In this document: positions 41,689-51,846 of the stretch, one piece after another
Numbering within the stretch: the first letter of the stretch is position 1
Layout: the number at the start of each line of letters is the position of its first letter
Assembly (NCBI RefSeq): GCF_016862395.1
Contig: NZ_BOMW01000024.1
Location: 1-64,000 of the forward strand
DNA: 64,000 bases
From: Actinoplanes siamensis
GTDB taxonomy: Bacteria; Actinomycetota; Actinomycetes; Mycobacteriales; Micromonosporaceae
Direction of reading: 5' to 3'
Program-made: the position numbers and the translations under genes
The notes under the pieces: model-generated
What the model was told of the DNA's origin: nothing
The model's database searches: none
What the model saw: the letters and a program-made list of their open reading frames with translations, nothing else

Positions 41689-42018
41689 GTGGATACCACG
41701 CAGCTCCTCAAAGGAGTGCTGGACCTGGCGGTTCTCGCGGCCCTTCGGGACGAGGACGGTTACGGCTACGACATCCTGCGCCGGCTGCGGGCGGCCGGCC
41801 TGCAGGACGTCGGCGACGCCTCGGTCTACGGCACCCTCCGCCGCCTGTTCAGCGGCGGCTTACTCAACACCTACGTGGTCCCCAGCGACGAGGGGCCGCA
41901 CCGGAAGTACTACGCGCTCAACGCCGCCGGCCGCGCCGAGCTGGAGCGGAACGGCAAGACCTGGCGTGAGTTCGCCACCACCATGAACGACCTGCTCGGC
42001 GACCGGGGGATCGTGTGA
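41689..42018 (+). CDS. PadR-family regulator
   Basis: This 109-aa winged-helix protein has VDTTQLLKGVLDLAVLAAL, DEDGYGYDILRRL, the recognition segment ASVYGTLRRLFSGGLL and HRKYYALNAAGRAEL, the whole PadR domain. The GTG at 41689 follows the palindrome. It overlaps the next gene as GTGA, the standard PadR plus HAAS-membrane-protein pair. Confidence 0.92.
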   Translation: MDTTQLLKGVLDLAVLAALRDEDGYGYDILRRLRAAGLQDVGDASVYGTLRRLFSGGLLNTYVVPSDEGPHRKYYALNAAGRAELERNGKTWREFATTMNDLLGDRGIV

Positions 42019-43058
42019 ACGACATCGCAGACGACGAGATCACCGGCTATGTCGCGCAGGTGCGCGCGGCCCTCGGTGGGGTGCCGGAGAGCACCCGGGA
42101 GGAGTTGCTCGACGATCTTCCGGAGCACCTGGCCGAGGTGCTGGCCGAGGGCAACGGGACCCTGACCGGACGCCTCGGCGCGCCGTCGGCTTACGCCGCC
42201 GAGTTGCTCGCGGCGGCTGGCCTGGCCGGCGGCCCGCCGAAGCGCCGGGACCAGCTGCGAGACTTGCGGGAGCGCGGTGCCCGCTGGCTGCGGATTGCGG
42301 ATGTACGGGTCGGCCCCGTGCTCGGCTATGCGCGGGCCAGCGAGTTCCTGGTCCTGCTGCGCCCCGCCTGGTGGGTGCTGCGCGGCTACCTGGCCGCCAT
42401 GGTGATCGCCCAACTGCTCGACAGCGGCTCCGCGCCGATCGGACTGCTGCCGCGCATCGGGGGCAGCGACCTCGTCGCCCTGGTCCTGCTGGCGGCCGCC
42501 GTCGTGGGCTCGATCTGGCTCGGCCGCCGTGGCGCGCCGGTGCGATTCTGGCCGCGGTACGCGTACTGGTCGGCGACGGCGGTCGTGGTCATCTTCGCGC
42601 TGGCCGGGTTCTCCTGGGCGGACAGTGGCGCGCGGACCGCTCCGTACCTCGACGCCACCTACAGCGGCGGCTCCGGCTACGGGAGCGTGGAGGACGTGTT
42701 CGTCTACGACGGGCAGGGCCGGCCGGTGGAGAACGCGCAGCTCTACGACCAGAACGGGGCGCCTCTCCAGATGGGCGGCATGTACTGCACCGATCCGGTC
42801 ACCGGGGAGTCCCGGGCAACCTGGCAGCGCGGGTATCCGCACTGCCCGGAGCGCAACCCGTTCCAGTCACCGTCGGCGTCGCCGTCTCCGGCTGATCCGG
42901 GGGTGGCGCCACCCGGCCCGTCCCCGGCCGGCTCCGCCCCCGGCGCTCCAGCACCCATCGGTACGGCGCCCAGTGGCACAGCGCCCAACGGCGCGGGGCC
43001 CAGCTCGTCCGCCGGCGTCCGGACGTCGGCGACGCCTTCGGCCTCGCCCAGCCGTTAA
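42015..43058 (+). CDS. HAAS-domain membrane protein with Pro/Ser-rich tail
   Basis: The N-terminal 70 residues fit the HAAS/DUF1700 domain that pairs with PadR regulators (EITGYVAQVRAALGGVPESTREELLDDLPEHL). Three or so membrane segments follow (VLRGYLAAMVIAQLL, LVALVLLAAAVVGSIWL, AYWSATAVVVIFALAGF), then an outside domain with one Cys pair (MYCTDPVTG, HCPERNPF) and a 70-residue Ser/Pro/Gly/Ala tail. It is translationally coupled to PadR and ends at a hairpin at 43079. Confidence 0.82.
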   Translation: MNDIADDEITGYVAQVRAALGGVPESTREELLDDLPEHLAEVLAEGNGTLTGRLGAPSAYAAELLAAAGLAGGPPKRRDQLRDLRERGARWLRIADVRVGPVLGYARASEFLVLLRPAWWVLRGYLAAMVIAQLLDSGSAPIGLLPRIGGSDLVALVLLAAAVVGSIWLGRRGAPVRFWPRYAYWSATAVVVIFALAGFSWADSGARTAPYLDATYSGGSGYGSVEDVFVYDGQGRPVENAQLYDQNGAPLQMGGMYCTDPVTGESRATWQRGYPHCPERNPFQSPSASPSPADPGVAPPGPSPAGSAPGAPAPIGTAPSGTAPNGAGPSSSAGVRTSATPSASPSR

Positions 43059-43078
43059 CGGGCGGCAGCGCGACGAGG

Positions 43079-43109
43079 CGCCGGGCCGCCGACTCGGGGC
43101 GGCCCGGCG
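43079..43109 (+). terminator. 12-bp terminator hairpin
   Basis: CGCCGGGCCGCC (43079-43090) pairs with GGCGGCCCGGCG (43098-43109) around GACTCGG, 20 bp after the HAAS stop. Confidence 0.75.
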
Positions 43110-43177
43110 TCAGCGCGGCCAGCCCCCTTCGATCGACGGCGATCGACTGATCGGTGCTCTTCTGTTTCACTGACCGT

Positions 43178-45100
43178 ATGCAGACCGGTCCGCGCCTGGC
43201 GATCGACTACGGCACCTCGTGCAGCCGGGCGGTGCTGGCCTGGCCGGACGGACCCTGGCAAGCACTGATCATCGACGGTACGGCGGAGCCGTCCACCGCC
43301 GTGCACATCGCCCGGGACGGCACCGTCACCACCGGACCCGCGGCCTGGCGCCTGGCCGAAAAGGATCCGGACGGCTTCGTGCCGTCGCCGCTGGCCGCCG
43401 GGACCGGGACGGTACGGGTCCACGGCCGTACCGTCGATGTCACGAATCTGGTCGCCGCCACCCTGCGGCCGATCGTCGCCGAGGCGTCCCGGATGGCCGG
43501 CCTGCTGCCGGCCGACATCCGGATGAGCGTCCCCGCCGGGTGGGATCCCACCCGGCGGACCTGGCTCCGCCAGGCGGCCCATCAGGCCGGCCTCGGCCGT
43601 CCGCAACTGATCGAGGCGCCGGTCGCGGCCCTGCTCTCCACCGACACCCCCTTCGCCGGTACGACCTCACCCCGTTACGTCCTGGTCTGCGACATCGGCG
43701 CCACCGGAGAGGTCAGCGTGCTGCGCACCGGGCCGGACGGCGCGGAGGTTCTCGCCACGACGTGGAGCGCGGACGCGGGCGGCAACGCCGTCGACGACCG
43801 TCTCGTGGCGATGCTGCTGAGCACCGCGGTCCCGGCCGGAGCGGCCGAGTCCGCGCCTTCGGCCCGCCCCGTCGCGGCCGGTTCGACGTCCCGGGTGGCC
43901 GCGGATGAGCGAAAAACGCCGCCGAGCACGGCTACCGGCGTGACCGGGCCGGCTGACAGTTCCGACGTCGGGACCGTGCTGCGGGCGGCATCGGCGGCGA
44001 CGGTTGCCGTACTTCGTACCGGCAAGGAGGCAGTTTCCCAACAGCCGGCCGTGACCGTGCCGCTTCCCTCGCCCGGAGCGGCGGTCGTGCTGAGCACGAC
44101 CTTGGTGGAACGCGCCGCCGAGCCTGTCCTGCGCCGGGTCCTCCAGCTGGCCTTCGACGCCCTCCGGGCGGCCGCGCTGGAACCGGCCGACCTGGCCGAG
44201 GTGTACGCGGTCGGCGCCACCGCCGCGATGCCGGCCCTGCCACGGGTGCTGGGGGAGCGGTTGGGCGTGCCGGTGCGGGTGCCCGCGCTGCCCGGCGCCG
44301 CCGTGGTGCTCGGGGTGGCCCAGGCCGAGGGAGCCGCGGCGCCCATGAGCGAGCCGGCGCCCGCCGTCCCGAAACTCACCGTCCTGCGCGCGCTCGGGCT
44401 GGTCCTGCCGGGACTCGCGTCGGTCGTGTTGTTCAGCCACTTCGTGTTCACCGCGCGCGGCGCCACCGCCTCCAGCTGGGGTGAGCTCGCGATCGCCGGC
44501 GTGCTCGCGCTGGTGCTGTGCCTGGCCGCCGGGCCGTGGATCGGCGCGGCGCTGGCCCGCGACACCGGGCTGCGCGGGCGGTGGGACGCGGCCGGGCAGG
44601 TCTCAGCGGGGCTGCTGTCCGGGAACGCCTTCGGCGTCACGGTGGCGGCGTTGTACGCGGTGGCCGCCGCCTTGTACCTTGTCGTGCCGTTCGGCGAGCC
44701 GCTGCAGTGGGCGCTGCTGCCCGTGCTGCCGGCGGCGTTGCTGGCCGCCGCGGTCGCCGTCATCGTGCGGTGCCGGCTGAGCCCGCCGGTGATCATCGAG
44801 TTCCCCGTGGTGGCGGCGATGATCCTGAGCGTGGGGAGCGTGCTCTTCGCGCTGACCGTGCGGGCCGCTCCGCCGCCCGGCGTCGAGGCGGCGAGCCGGC
44901 TCGGTGGCGCGCTCGTCGGCGTGGGGGTGGCGCTGCTGCTGTTCCGGATCACGGTGCTGCGTGGGATCACCGCGGTGGTGCTGGGTGTGTTCGGGTTCTT
45001 CATCGCCGATCCCCGGGCGGTCGGTGTGTTCGGTGTCGGCATCGGCCTCGCGGTCGCCGTCTGGTGGGGACAGCGCCTGCTCGCCTGCGTCCGGGCGTAG
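43178..45100 (+). CDS. Hsp70-like ATPase fused to a multi-pass membrane domain
   Basis: This 640-aa protein begins with an Hsp70/actin-type nucleotide-binding domain: RLAIDYGTSCSRAVL (phosphate 1), IRMSVPAGWDP, IEAPVAALLSTDTP, YVLVCDIGATGEVSVL (phosphate 2, about 167-182) and VYAVGATAAMPALPRVLGERLG (adenosine motif). An Ala/Ser/Pro-rich stretch interrupts it near 225-275. There is no peptide-binding domain; instead residues 408-640 hold six to eight membrane segments. ATG at 43178. It stands alone and its partner is unknown. Possibly a membrane ATP sensor or a chaperone anchored at the membrane. Confidence 0.78.
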   Translation: MQTGPRLAIDYGTSCSRAVLAWPDGPWQALIIDGTAEPSTAVHIARDGTVTTGPAAWRLAEKDPDGFVPSPLAAGTGTVRVHGRTVDVTNLVAATLRPIVAEASRMAGLLPADIRMSVPAGWDPTRRTWLRQAAHQAGLGRPQLIEAPVAALLSTDTPFAGTTSPRYVLVCDIGATGEVSVLRTGPDGAEVLATTWSADAGGNAVDDRLVAMLLSTAVPAGAAESAPSARPVAAGSTSRVAADERKTPPSTATGVTGPADSSDVGTVLRAASAATVAVLRTGKEAVSQQPAVTVPLPSPGAAVVLSTTLVERAAEPVLRRVLQLAFDALRAAALEPADLAEVYAVGATAAMPALPRVLGERLGVPVRVPALPGAAVVLGVAQAEGAAAPMSEPAPAVPKLTVLRALGLVLPGLASVVLFSHFVFTARGATASSWGELAIAGVLALVLCLAAGPWIGAALARDTGLRGRWDAAGQVSAGLLSGNAFGVTVAALYAVAAALYLVVPFGEPLQWALLPVLPAALLAAAVAVIVRCRLSPPVIIEFPVVAAMILSVGSVLFALTVRAAPPPGVEAASRLGGALVGVGVALLLFRITVLRGITAVVLGVFGFFIADPRAVGVFGVGIGLAVAVWWGQRLLACVRA

Positions 45101-45292
45101 GCGGTTTCGCCGGTCGTCAAGCGTTGTCCGGACGGTGTTTGATTGTGGCTATCGGCGGCTTTGGCCACGTTCCCGTGTCGCAACGGACCACCGCCACGGA
45201 ACGTTACCGACAGCGGGTTCACCCCGTCGGATGACAGGTGGGTCGCCACGAACGCACACGTGCCACACCGACCGGACAGGTACGGTACGCCG

Positions 45293-45769
45293 GTGACGGC
45301 ACGCCCCTTGATCTTCCTGGACGTGGACGGGACCCTGATCCCCCTGCGCGCCCGGACCATCCCCGCCACACCGACCCCACCGACCCACGCCAACCCGCTG
45401 CTCGCCCGCATCGACCCGGCCGACGGCCCACGCCTGAGATCCCTCGACGGCGAGCTGACCTGGGCCAGCACCTGGATGGAGGAGGCCAACGCCATCATCT
45501 CCCCGCGCCTGGGCCTGCCCCACCTGCCGGTGGTCGACTGGCCGGACGAGGACCCGGTTCCCGGCCTGCACTGGAAGACCGCGTTCCTGACCGAGTACGC
45601 CCAGGGCCGCCCGTTCGTCTGGCTCGACGACGAGGTGACCGACACCGATCAGCGCTGGGTGGCCGCCCACCATTCCGGCCGCGCGTTGCTGCGCCGGGTC
45701 TACCCGTTCACCGGCCTCACCGACGCCGACTTCGCCGCGGTCCGGGCCTGGCTGGTCGTCAACACCTGA
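45293..45769 (+). CDS. HAD-like hydrolase
   Basis: This 158-aa protein starts with the HAD motif IFLDVDGTLIPLRA (nucleophile D in DVDGT) and has a late acidic WLDDEVTDTDQRW and HWKTAFLTEY for the Lys loop. The cap is minimal. These short HAD proteins are common in actinomycetes; the substrate is unknown. The GTG at 45293 sits just before the motif. Confidence 0.8.
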   Translation: MTARPLIFLDVDGTLIPLRARTIPATPTPPTHANPLLARIDPADGPRLRSLDGELTWASTWMEEANAIISPRLGLPHLPVVDWPDEDPVPGLHWKTAFLTEYAQGRPFVWLDDEVTDTDQRWVAAHHSGRALLRRVYPFTGLTDADFAAVRAWLVVNT

Positions 45770-46027
45770 GCGGCGAGAACGTCGACACACCCGCGGTGGC
45801 GGGAGTGGCTGGCCGGGGGGGCGGCCGGTTGTCGGCCATGGTGCTGTGCGTGATGTCGCCCGACCGACACGCCCATCCGCTCGGCTCGCGAGCACCGGCC
45901 GCAGGCGGGACGAGGTCTATTCGCCGGTGGTGTGGTGGATCCCGGGTGGGCTGCCGGCGGCAGGTCCGGCACGGTGATGTCCGGGGACAGCGCGGGAGCA
46001 AGCGGAGGGAGCAATACCATTCGGGCG

Positions 46028-46447
46028 ATGGATTTCACCCTCGTGGGCGTCGCCTTCGCCGCGTCCGACCCGGCCGCGTCGGCACGCTGGTTCGCCGAGC
46101 ACTTCGGCTTCACGGTAACCGTCGATCTCGGCTGGTACGTGAGCCTGCATCACGAGTCCCACACCGGTCTGAGCGTCGACCTCGTGCACCGCGACCACGA
46201 GTCGTGGCCGGACGGGGCCCGGGGCAGGGAAGTCGCCGGCACCCTGTTCGCCCTGATGGTCGCGGACGTCGACGCCGAACACGAACGCTTGCGTACGGAG
46301 GGGGTGGCCGTCCTGCGCCCGCCGGTCACCGAACCGTGGGGTCAGCGCCGCTGCCAGCTCGCTGGCCCGGACGGCCTGGTCGTGGAGATCCTGCAGCGGG
46401 TGGCCCCGGACCCGGCGTGGCTGGCCGCCAACGGCTTCGGCGCCTGA
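46028..46447 (+). CDS. VOC-family protein
   Basis: This 139-aa glyoxalase-like protein has two beta-alpha-beta halves: DFTLVGVAFAASDPAASARWFAEHFGF, HESHTGLSVDLV and LFALMVADVDAEHERLRTEGV, WGQRRCQLAGPDGLVVEILQ (quoted in parts). ATG at 46028. Its stop is 4 bp from the end of the convergent AraC gene. Ligand unknown. Confidence 0.85.
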   Translation: MDFTLVGVAFAASDPAASARWFAEHFGFTVTVDLGWYVSLHHESHTGLSVDLVHRDHESWPDGARGREVAGTLFALMVADVDAEHERLRTEGVAVLRPPVTEPWGQRRCQLAGPDGLVVEILQRVAPDPAWLAANGFGA

Positions 46448-46451
46448 CGAC

Positions 46452-47351
46452 TCAGGGCGCCACCCTCACGTCCTTCACGTCGCGCCCCGGGTGCAGCGGT
46501 GATCCGTCCGGGTCGAGCGATGGCCGGTCCGGCGTCCGGCTCCCGGAGGTGCCCGGTGCGGTCGCGGTGTGGTCCCGGCTCCGGTAGGCGCTCGGGGTCA
46601 GGCCGAGCACCCGGTGGAAATCGTTGCTCAGGTGCGCCTGGTCGGCGTAGCCGAGCTGGGACGCGAGCTCGGCCAGGCTCCTCCCCGGGTCGGCGCGCAG
46701 CTGCTGGGCGGCCTCCTGGAGCCGGCGCCGGCGGATCATCGTCAGTGGCGGGAGGCCCACGTAGCGCCGGGCCAGCCGTTGCACGGTCCGCGCCGAGATG
46801 TGCAGGCGGTCCGCGACGTCCTCGACGCGCAGCACCTCCGGGTCGGCGTCGACGAGTTCGGCCATGGCGTTCGCGAGGCGCGCCTCCGGGCCCGGCGGCG
46901 GGATCGTCGCGGCCAGCCAGCTCGCGAAGGCGTCCACGGCGAGGCGGTGCCGCTCCGCGGCCTCGGCGGGGCGGCTCATCGCCTCGGCCACCCGGGTCCG
47001 CAGCTCCGGCAGTTCCAGCATCTCGGAAGTGTCCCGCAGGTCCGCGGGGTTCGCGGTGAACGCCGGCACGGCGGCGGGGCGCAGCAGAGCGCCGACCGCC
47101 CAGCCGGTCCCGGTGAGGTCGCGGTGCGAGCGGCGCGTGGCCGGGCCGGACAGCTCCACCGCGTCCGGCCCGGCCACCAGGTTCGACGCGGGGAACGGGA
47201 TGAGGTGTTGGCGGGACACGCGGCCGGGGGCGATGTGCCACTCGGGGATCCAGAACCACCGTACGAAATCGGTCACCGCCGTGGGCGGCGGCAGCCGCGC
47301 GAAGGTCGGCAGCCGCACCGGATACAGGACACCGCGATGCTCCTGGCTCAC
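46452..47351 (-). CDS. AraC-family regulator
   Basis: This 299-aa protein has an N-terminal cupin-like sensor part (VRWFWIPEWHIAPGR, IPFPASNLVAGPDAVEL) and the C-terminal two-helix AraC DNA-binding domain (VEDVADRLHISARTVQRLARRYVG, LAELASQLGYADQAHLSNDFHRVLGLTPSAYR, quoted in part). A 40-residue Ser/Pro/Asp tail follows. GTG at 47351. It is divergent from a VOC gene and probably controls it. Confidence 0.88.
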   Translation of the reverse strand: MSQEHRGVLYPVRLPTFARLPPPTAVTDFVRWFWIPEWHIAPGRVSRQHLIPFPASNLVAGPDAVELSGPATRRSHRDLTGTGWAVGALLRPAAVPAFTANPADLRDTSEMLELPELRTRVAEAMSRPAEAAERHRLAVDAFASWLAATIPPPGPEARLANAMAELVDADPEVLRVEDVADRLHISARTVQRLARRYVGLPPLTMIRRRRLQEAAQQLRADPGRSLAELASQLGYADQAHLSNDFHRVLGLTPSAYRSRDHTATAPGTSGSRTPDRPSLDPDGSPLHPGRDVKDVRVAP

Positions 47352-47419
47352 CGTCGCCACCCTACAAGCTGTCGCGAATCTCCAAGCCGCCCGCCGGCCG
47401 CCCACCTAGCGTCGTGTCC

Positions 47420-47917
47420 ATGACTGAGATCATCCAGGCCGCCGACGGGCGGTACACCACCAACGGAACCCCGCACGGCGCCACCAGCCTGACCCCGTTC
47501 CTGGTCATCCCGGACGCGCGCGGTGCGATCGACTTCTACCGGGACGTGTTCGGCGCCCGGGTGGTGGACGTCGCCGAGATCGGCGGCGTGGTGGCGCACG
47601 CCGTCCTCGACTTCGGCGCCGGCCTGCTGCAGCTCGGTGAGCCGATGGCCGACTACGGCCTGGTGCCGCCGCCCGCCGGGGACCAGGACTGTTACTCGAT
47701 GGGGTTGTACTGCCCGGATGTGGACGCCGTCCTCGCCCGGGCCGAGGCGGCGGGGGCGACGGTGCGGGAGCCGGCCTCGACGTTCGTCTCGGGGGACCGC
47801 TTCGCGAGCGTCCGGGACCCGTTCGGGGTGCGCTGGTCGATCATGACCCGCGTGGAAGACCTCTCCGAGGAGGAGAGCGCCCGGCGGGTCGCGGAGTGGG
47901 CCGCCCAGCAGGGCTGA
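47420..47917 (+). CDS. VOC-family protein (PhnB-like)
   Basis: This 165-aa glyoxalase-like protein resembles the PhnB subgroup: LTPFLVIPDARGAIDFYRDVFGA, HAVLDFGAGLLQLGEP, SMGLYCPDVDAVLARAEAAGAT, FASVRDPFGVRWSIMTRVEDLSEEE (quoted in parts). Divergent from AraC across 68 bp. The ATG at 47420 was preferred over GTG at 47414. A strong hairpin ends the region at 48019. Confidence 0.88.
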   Translation: MTEIIQAADGRYTTNGTPHGATSLTPFLVIPDARGAIDFYRDVFGARVVDVAEIGGVVAHAVLDFGAGLLQLGEPMADYGLVPPPAGDQDCYSMGLYCPDVDAVLARAEAAGATVREPASTFVSGDRFASVRDPFGVRWSIMTRVEDLSEEESARRVAEWAAQQG

Positions 47918-48018
47918 CCGTCACCGGGCCCGGCCCGCGCGGGCGGGCGGGCGTCACCGGACCCGCCGCGCGGCCGCGCCGGCTGAGAGTAATCTGCCGC
48001 GTCCGGGACCGCCGTCAC

Positions 48019-48056
48019 CGGAGCCGGCCGCCGGGAAAGCCCGGCGGCCGGCTCCG
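48019..48056. terminator. 17-bp bidirectional terminator hairpin
   Basis: CGGAGCCGGCCGCCGGG (48019-48035) pairs with CCCGGCGGCCGGCTCCG (48040-48056) around AAAG, between the convergent VOC and nuclease-like genes. Confidence 0.88.
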
Positions 48057-48062
48057 CGTCGG

Positions 48063-49097
48063 TCAGAACGCGCTCACGGTGCCGTCCTTGCCGGCGAACA
48101 GCGTCACGCTGCCGATGATGATCCGGTGGTCCGAGCAGGACTTGGCCGGGTAGTCGTCGGTGGCCGCGATGCCCGAGCAGGACTTCGCGATGTCCAGCGA
48201 GTCGCCGCTGTAGCCGCCGCCGAACTCGCGGAGCAGGCGGCTCTCCCGGACGAACATCAGGTCCACCTTCGCCAGCGGCTGGGTGGCGCTGCACGGCGGG
48301 GCGTTGTTGGGCGCCGGCGGGTGCAGCGCGGTGAACTCGCCGTACCCGGGGCAGTTACCGCTGTCGTTGTCGTCGAGCTCCCGGTACTGCCCGGTGTTCG
48401 ATCCGTTGTTCGCCGTGTTCAGCGACGAGGAGTACCAGCCGTTGAGCCGGCCGTAGTGCGGCTGGGCGTTGAAGTCCCCGCCGATCAGGGCGGCGTGCCC
48501 GGAGGTGTGGTACGCCTCCAGCCGGTCCAGGACGTACCGCAGCTGGTTGGCGTTGTTCGGGGTCTCCGTGGTGATGTGCGTGGTGCAGTAGTGCAGGTAG
48601 ACGTTGTCCTCGGTGTTGACGCAGGTGAGCGTGCGCGGCTCGTCGGTGCCGTCGGACGGCAGCGTCCACCGGGAGGCGTTGCCCAGCGGCTTCTTGGCGA
48701 AGATCGCGTTGCCGAAGTCCTGGCCGTTGCAGTAGTGGTCGTCACCCGAAATGCTCGGGGTCCAGCGGGAGAAGTTGGTCTCGTCCACCGGCCAGTTCGC
48801 GTCGCGCAGGGCGTTCTTGAGGGCGGTGTACTGCCCGTAGCACATCTCGCTGAACGACGCGAAGTCGGCGCTGCGGTTCTGGATCGACGAGGCGGCGACC
48901 CCGATCAGGCCGTTGGTGGTCGAGCCCCGGCTCATCTTGTAACCGGAGATGTTCCAGTGCCAGAGCTTGTAGTTCACCATGTACGGGAACTCGGGGACCG
49001 GCGTCTCCGCGGCGGCCGGGGCCGCGGTGCCGATCATCGCCCCCGCGGCGAGCACGGCGATGGACAGGGTATGGAACAGCCTTCGTAGCAGGCGCAT
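48063..49097 (-). CDS. Secreted endonuclease/exonuclease/phosphatase-family protein
   Basis: This 344-aa protein has a signal peptide (MRLLRRLFHTLSIAVLAAGAMIG, cleavage near APAAAE) and an EEP fold: SFSEMCYGQYTALKNALR (metal Glu), CTTHITTETPNNANQLRYVLDRL, IGGDFNAQPHY (catalytic GDFN), KVDLMFVRE and SDHRIIIGSV (terminal SDH). The ATG at 49097 has AGGGGAG upstream. It would act outside the cell as a nuclease, sphingomyelinase-like or phosphatase enzyme. Confidence 0.88.
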   Translation of the reverse strand: MRLLRRLFHTLSIAVLAAGAMIGTAAPAAAETPVPEFPYMVNYKLWHWNISGYKMSRGSTTNGLIGVAASSIQNRSADFASFSEMCYGQYTALKNALRDANWPVDETNFSRWTPSISGDDHYCNGQDFGNAIFAKKPLGNASRWTLPSDGTDEPRTLTCVNTEDNVYLHYCTTHITTETPNNANQLRYVLDRLEAYHTSGHAALIGGDFNAQPHYGRLNGWYSSSLNTANNGSNTGQYRELDDNDSGNCPGYGEFTALHPPAPNNAPPCSATQPLAKVDLMFVRESRLLREFGGGYSGDSLDIAKSCSGIAATDDYPAKSCSDHRIIIGSVTLFAGKDGTVSAF

Positions 49098-49198
49098 GAA
49101 CTCCCCTTGGGATGACCGCTCGGTGAACGGCCGGGCAACAACGGGTGAGATCATCGCATGCCCATGTGTGAGTGCGGCGCGTCCCGTCCCGGTCGCCG

Positions 49199-49693
49199 TC
49201 ACCGGGGGCCCAGCCCGGTACGCCCGTCGATCAGCTCACGGACCGCGTCCAGGTGGCCGGCGTGGCGGGCGGTCTCCTCGATCATGTGCAACAGGATCCG
49301 GCGCAGATCGGTGGTCTGCGAGGCGAGCGCCGGGTCCGGATGCGCGCCGGCGGGCGCGGCGCTCAGCGGGGTGGCGGCGATGATCGTGTCCGCGATCCGG
49401 CACTGCTCGGCGTAGAAGCCGAAGACCGCGGCGGCCGGGTGTGGCGTGGTCAGCGGGGGATGATCGGAGTCCGGCCAGGGCAGCGGGACGGCGGAGCCGG
49501 TGAGAACCTCCTGGAACCAGTGGCGCTCGGCGTGCCCGAGGTGCTCGACCAGCCCGAGCGGCGTCCAGCCGGAGGGCAGGACCGGCCGCCGCAGCGCGTC
49601 CTCGCCGAGACCTTCCAGGACGGCGCGCGCGCTCGCGCGCTGATACTCCAGGAACTCGTGCAGAACCGCCTTCTCCGCATCGGCTTCGATCAT
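49199..49693 (-). CDS. DinB-family protein (DUF664-like)
   Basis: This 164-aa four-helix protein has the DinB metal His set: LGLVEHLGHAERHW and LLHMIEETARHAGHLDAVRELIDG. It is probably a thiol-dependent S-transferase-like or unknown enzyme. ATG at 49693, 59 bp upstream of the opp genes' 3' end and in the same direction. Confidence 0.88.
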   Translation of the reverse strand: MIEADAEKAVLHEFLEYQRASARAVLEGLGEDALRRPVLPSGWTPLGLVEHLGHAERHWFQEVLTGSAVPLPWPDSDHPPLTTPHPAAAVFGFYAEQCRIADTIIAATPLSAAPAGAHPDPALASQTTDLRRILLHMIEETARHAGHLDAVRELIDGRTGLGPR

Positions 49694-49756
49694 GCCGGGC
49701 ACGCTAGCAGGAGGCACCGACAGTTTCGTCCGGCCGCCGGAGCCGGCCGGGGTGGC

Positions 49757-50853
49757 TCAGGGCAGGTCGGTACGGGTCTGGATCAGGCCGGGGCCGACGT
49801 CGGGCGCCGTGTCCGAGGCCGGGCGGACCAGTTCCGTACGCACCTCGTGCATCGCCAGCTCGCCGCTGCGGATCTGTTCGGCGAAGTGGCAGGCCACCCG
49901 CTGTCCCGAGTCGTCGATCGCCCGCAGCCGCGGCCTCTGGTCGGCGCAGCGGCTCTGCGACCACGGACAGCGCGTGCGGAACCGGCATCCGCTCGGCGGG
50001 TCGGCCGGTGACGGCAGGTCCCCGGCCAGCAGGATCCGCTCGCGGCGGTCCTCCGTGTACGGGTCCGGGATCGGCACGGCGGAGAGCAGAGCCCGGGTGT
50101 ACGGGTGCAGCGGCCGCTCGTACAGCCGGTCGCCGTCCGCCTCCTCGACCAGCGCGCCCAGGTACATCACGCCGATCGTGTCGGAGATGTGCCGGACCAC
50201 CGCCAGGTCGTGCGCGATCACCAGGTAGGTCAGGCCGAGCGAGTCCTGCAGGTCGCCGAGGAGGTTGACCACCTGCGCCTGGATCGACACGTCCAGCGCG
50301 GACACCGGCTCGTCGGCCACGATCAGCTCGGGCCCGAGCACCAGCGCGCGGGCGATGCCGATGCGCTGGCGCTGTCCGCCGGAGAACTCGTGCGGATACC
50401 TGGTCAGCGCCGACGCCGGCAGGCCCACGGAGTCGAGGGTGGACCGGAGCCGATCCCGCACCGCGGCCCTGTCCCGGTGCAGGCCGTGCGCCCGGAGGCC
50501 CTCGACGAGCAGGGACTCCACCGACTGCCGGGGGTCGAGGCTGGACATCGGATCCTGGAAGACCATCTGGATGCGCCGGCGGAACAGCCGCATCTGCTCG
50601 CCCTTGAGCGCGCGGACGTCGGTACCGTCGAAGGTGATCCGGCCGCTGGTCGGCTCGACCAGCCGCAGCAGGCCGCGGCCCAGCGTCGACTTGCCGCACC
50701 CGGACTCGCCGACCAGGCCGTAGGTCTCGCCGCGCCCGATCGTCAGCGACACCCCGTCGACGGCATGGACGTGCCCGATCGTACGGTCGAAGAGCAGTCC
50801 GCTCTTGATCGGGAAGTGCACCTTGAGGTCGTCGATCTCGACGAGCGGGTCGC

Positions 50854-50857
<4 letters not shown>
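49757..50857 (-). CDS. Peptide ABC transporter ATPase (OppF/DppF type)
   Basis: This 366-aa ATPase has Walker [14 protein letters not shown]-loop [16 protein letters not shown], signature [15 protein letters not shown], Walker [14 protein letters not shown] and the Opp/Dpp C-terminal extension with a cysteine set ([20 protein letters not shown]). GTG at 50857 with GGAGGTG upstream; it overlaps the OppD gene stop (GTGA). It is the last gene of the unit. Confidence 0.93.
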
Positions 50858-51840
<983 letters not shown>

Positions 51841-51846
51841 GACAGA

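Noticed and set aside
43675..45645. 656-codon minus-strand frame across the Hsp70-like and HAD genes
   Set aside because: Ser/Thr/Arg-rich antisense frame typical of high-GC DNA; the plus-strand genes carry clear family motifs.
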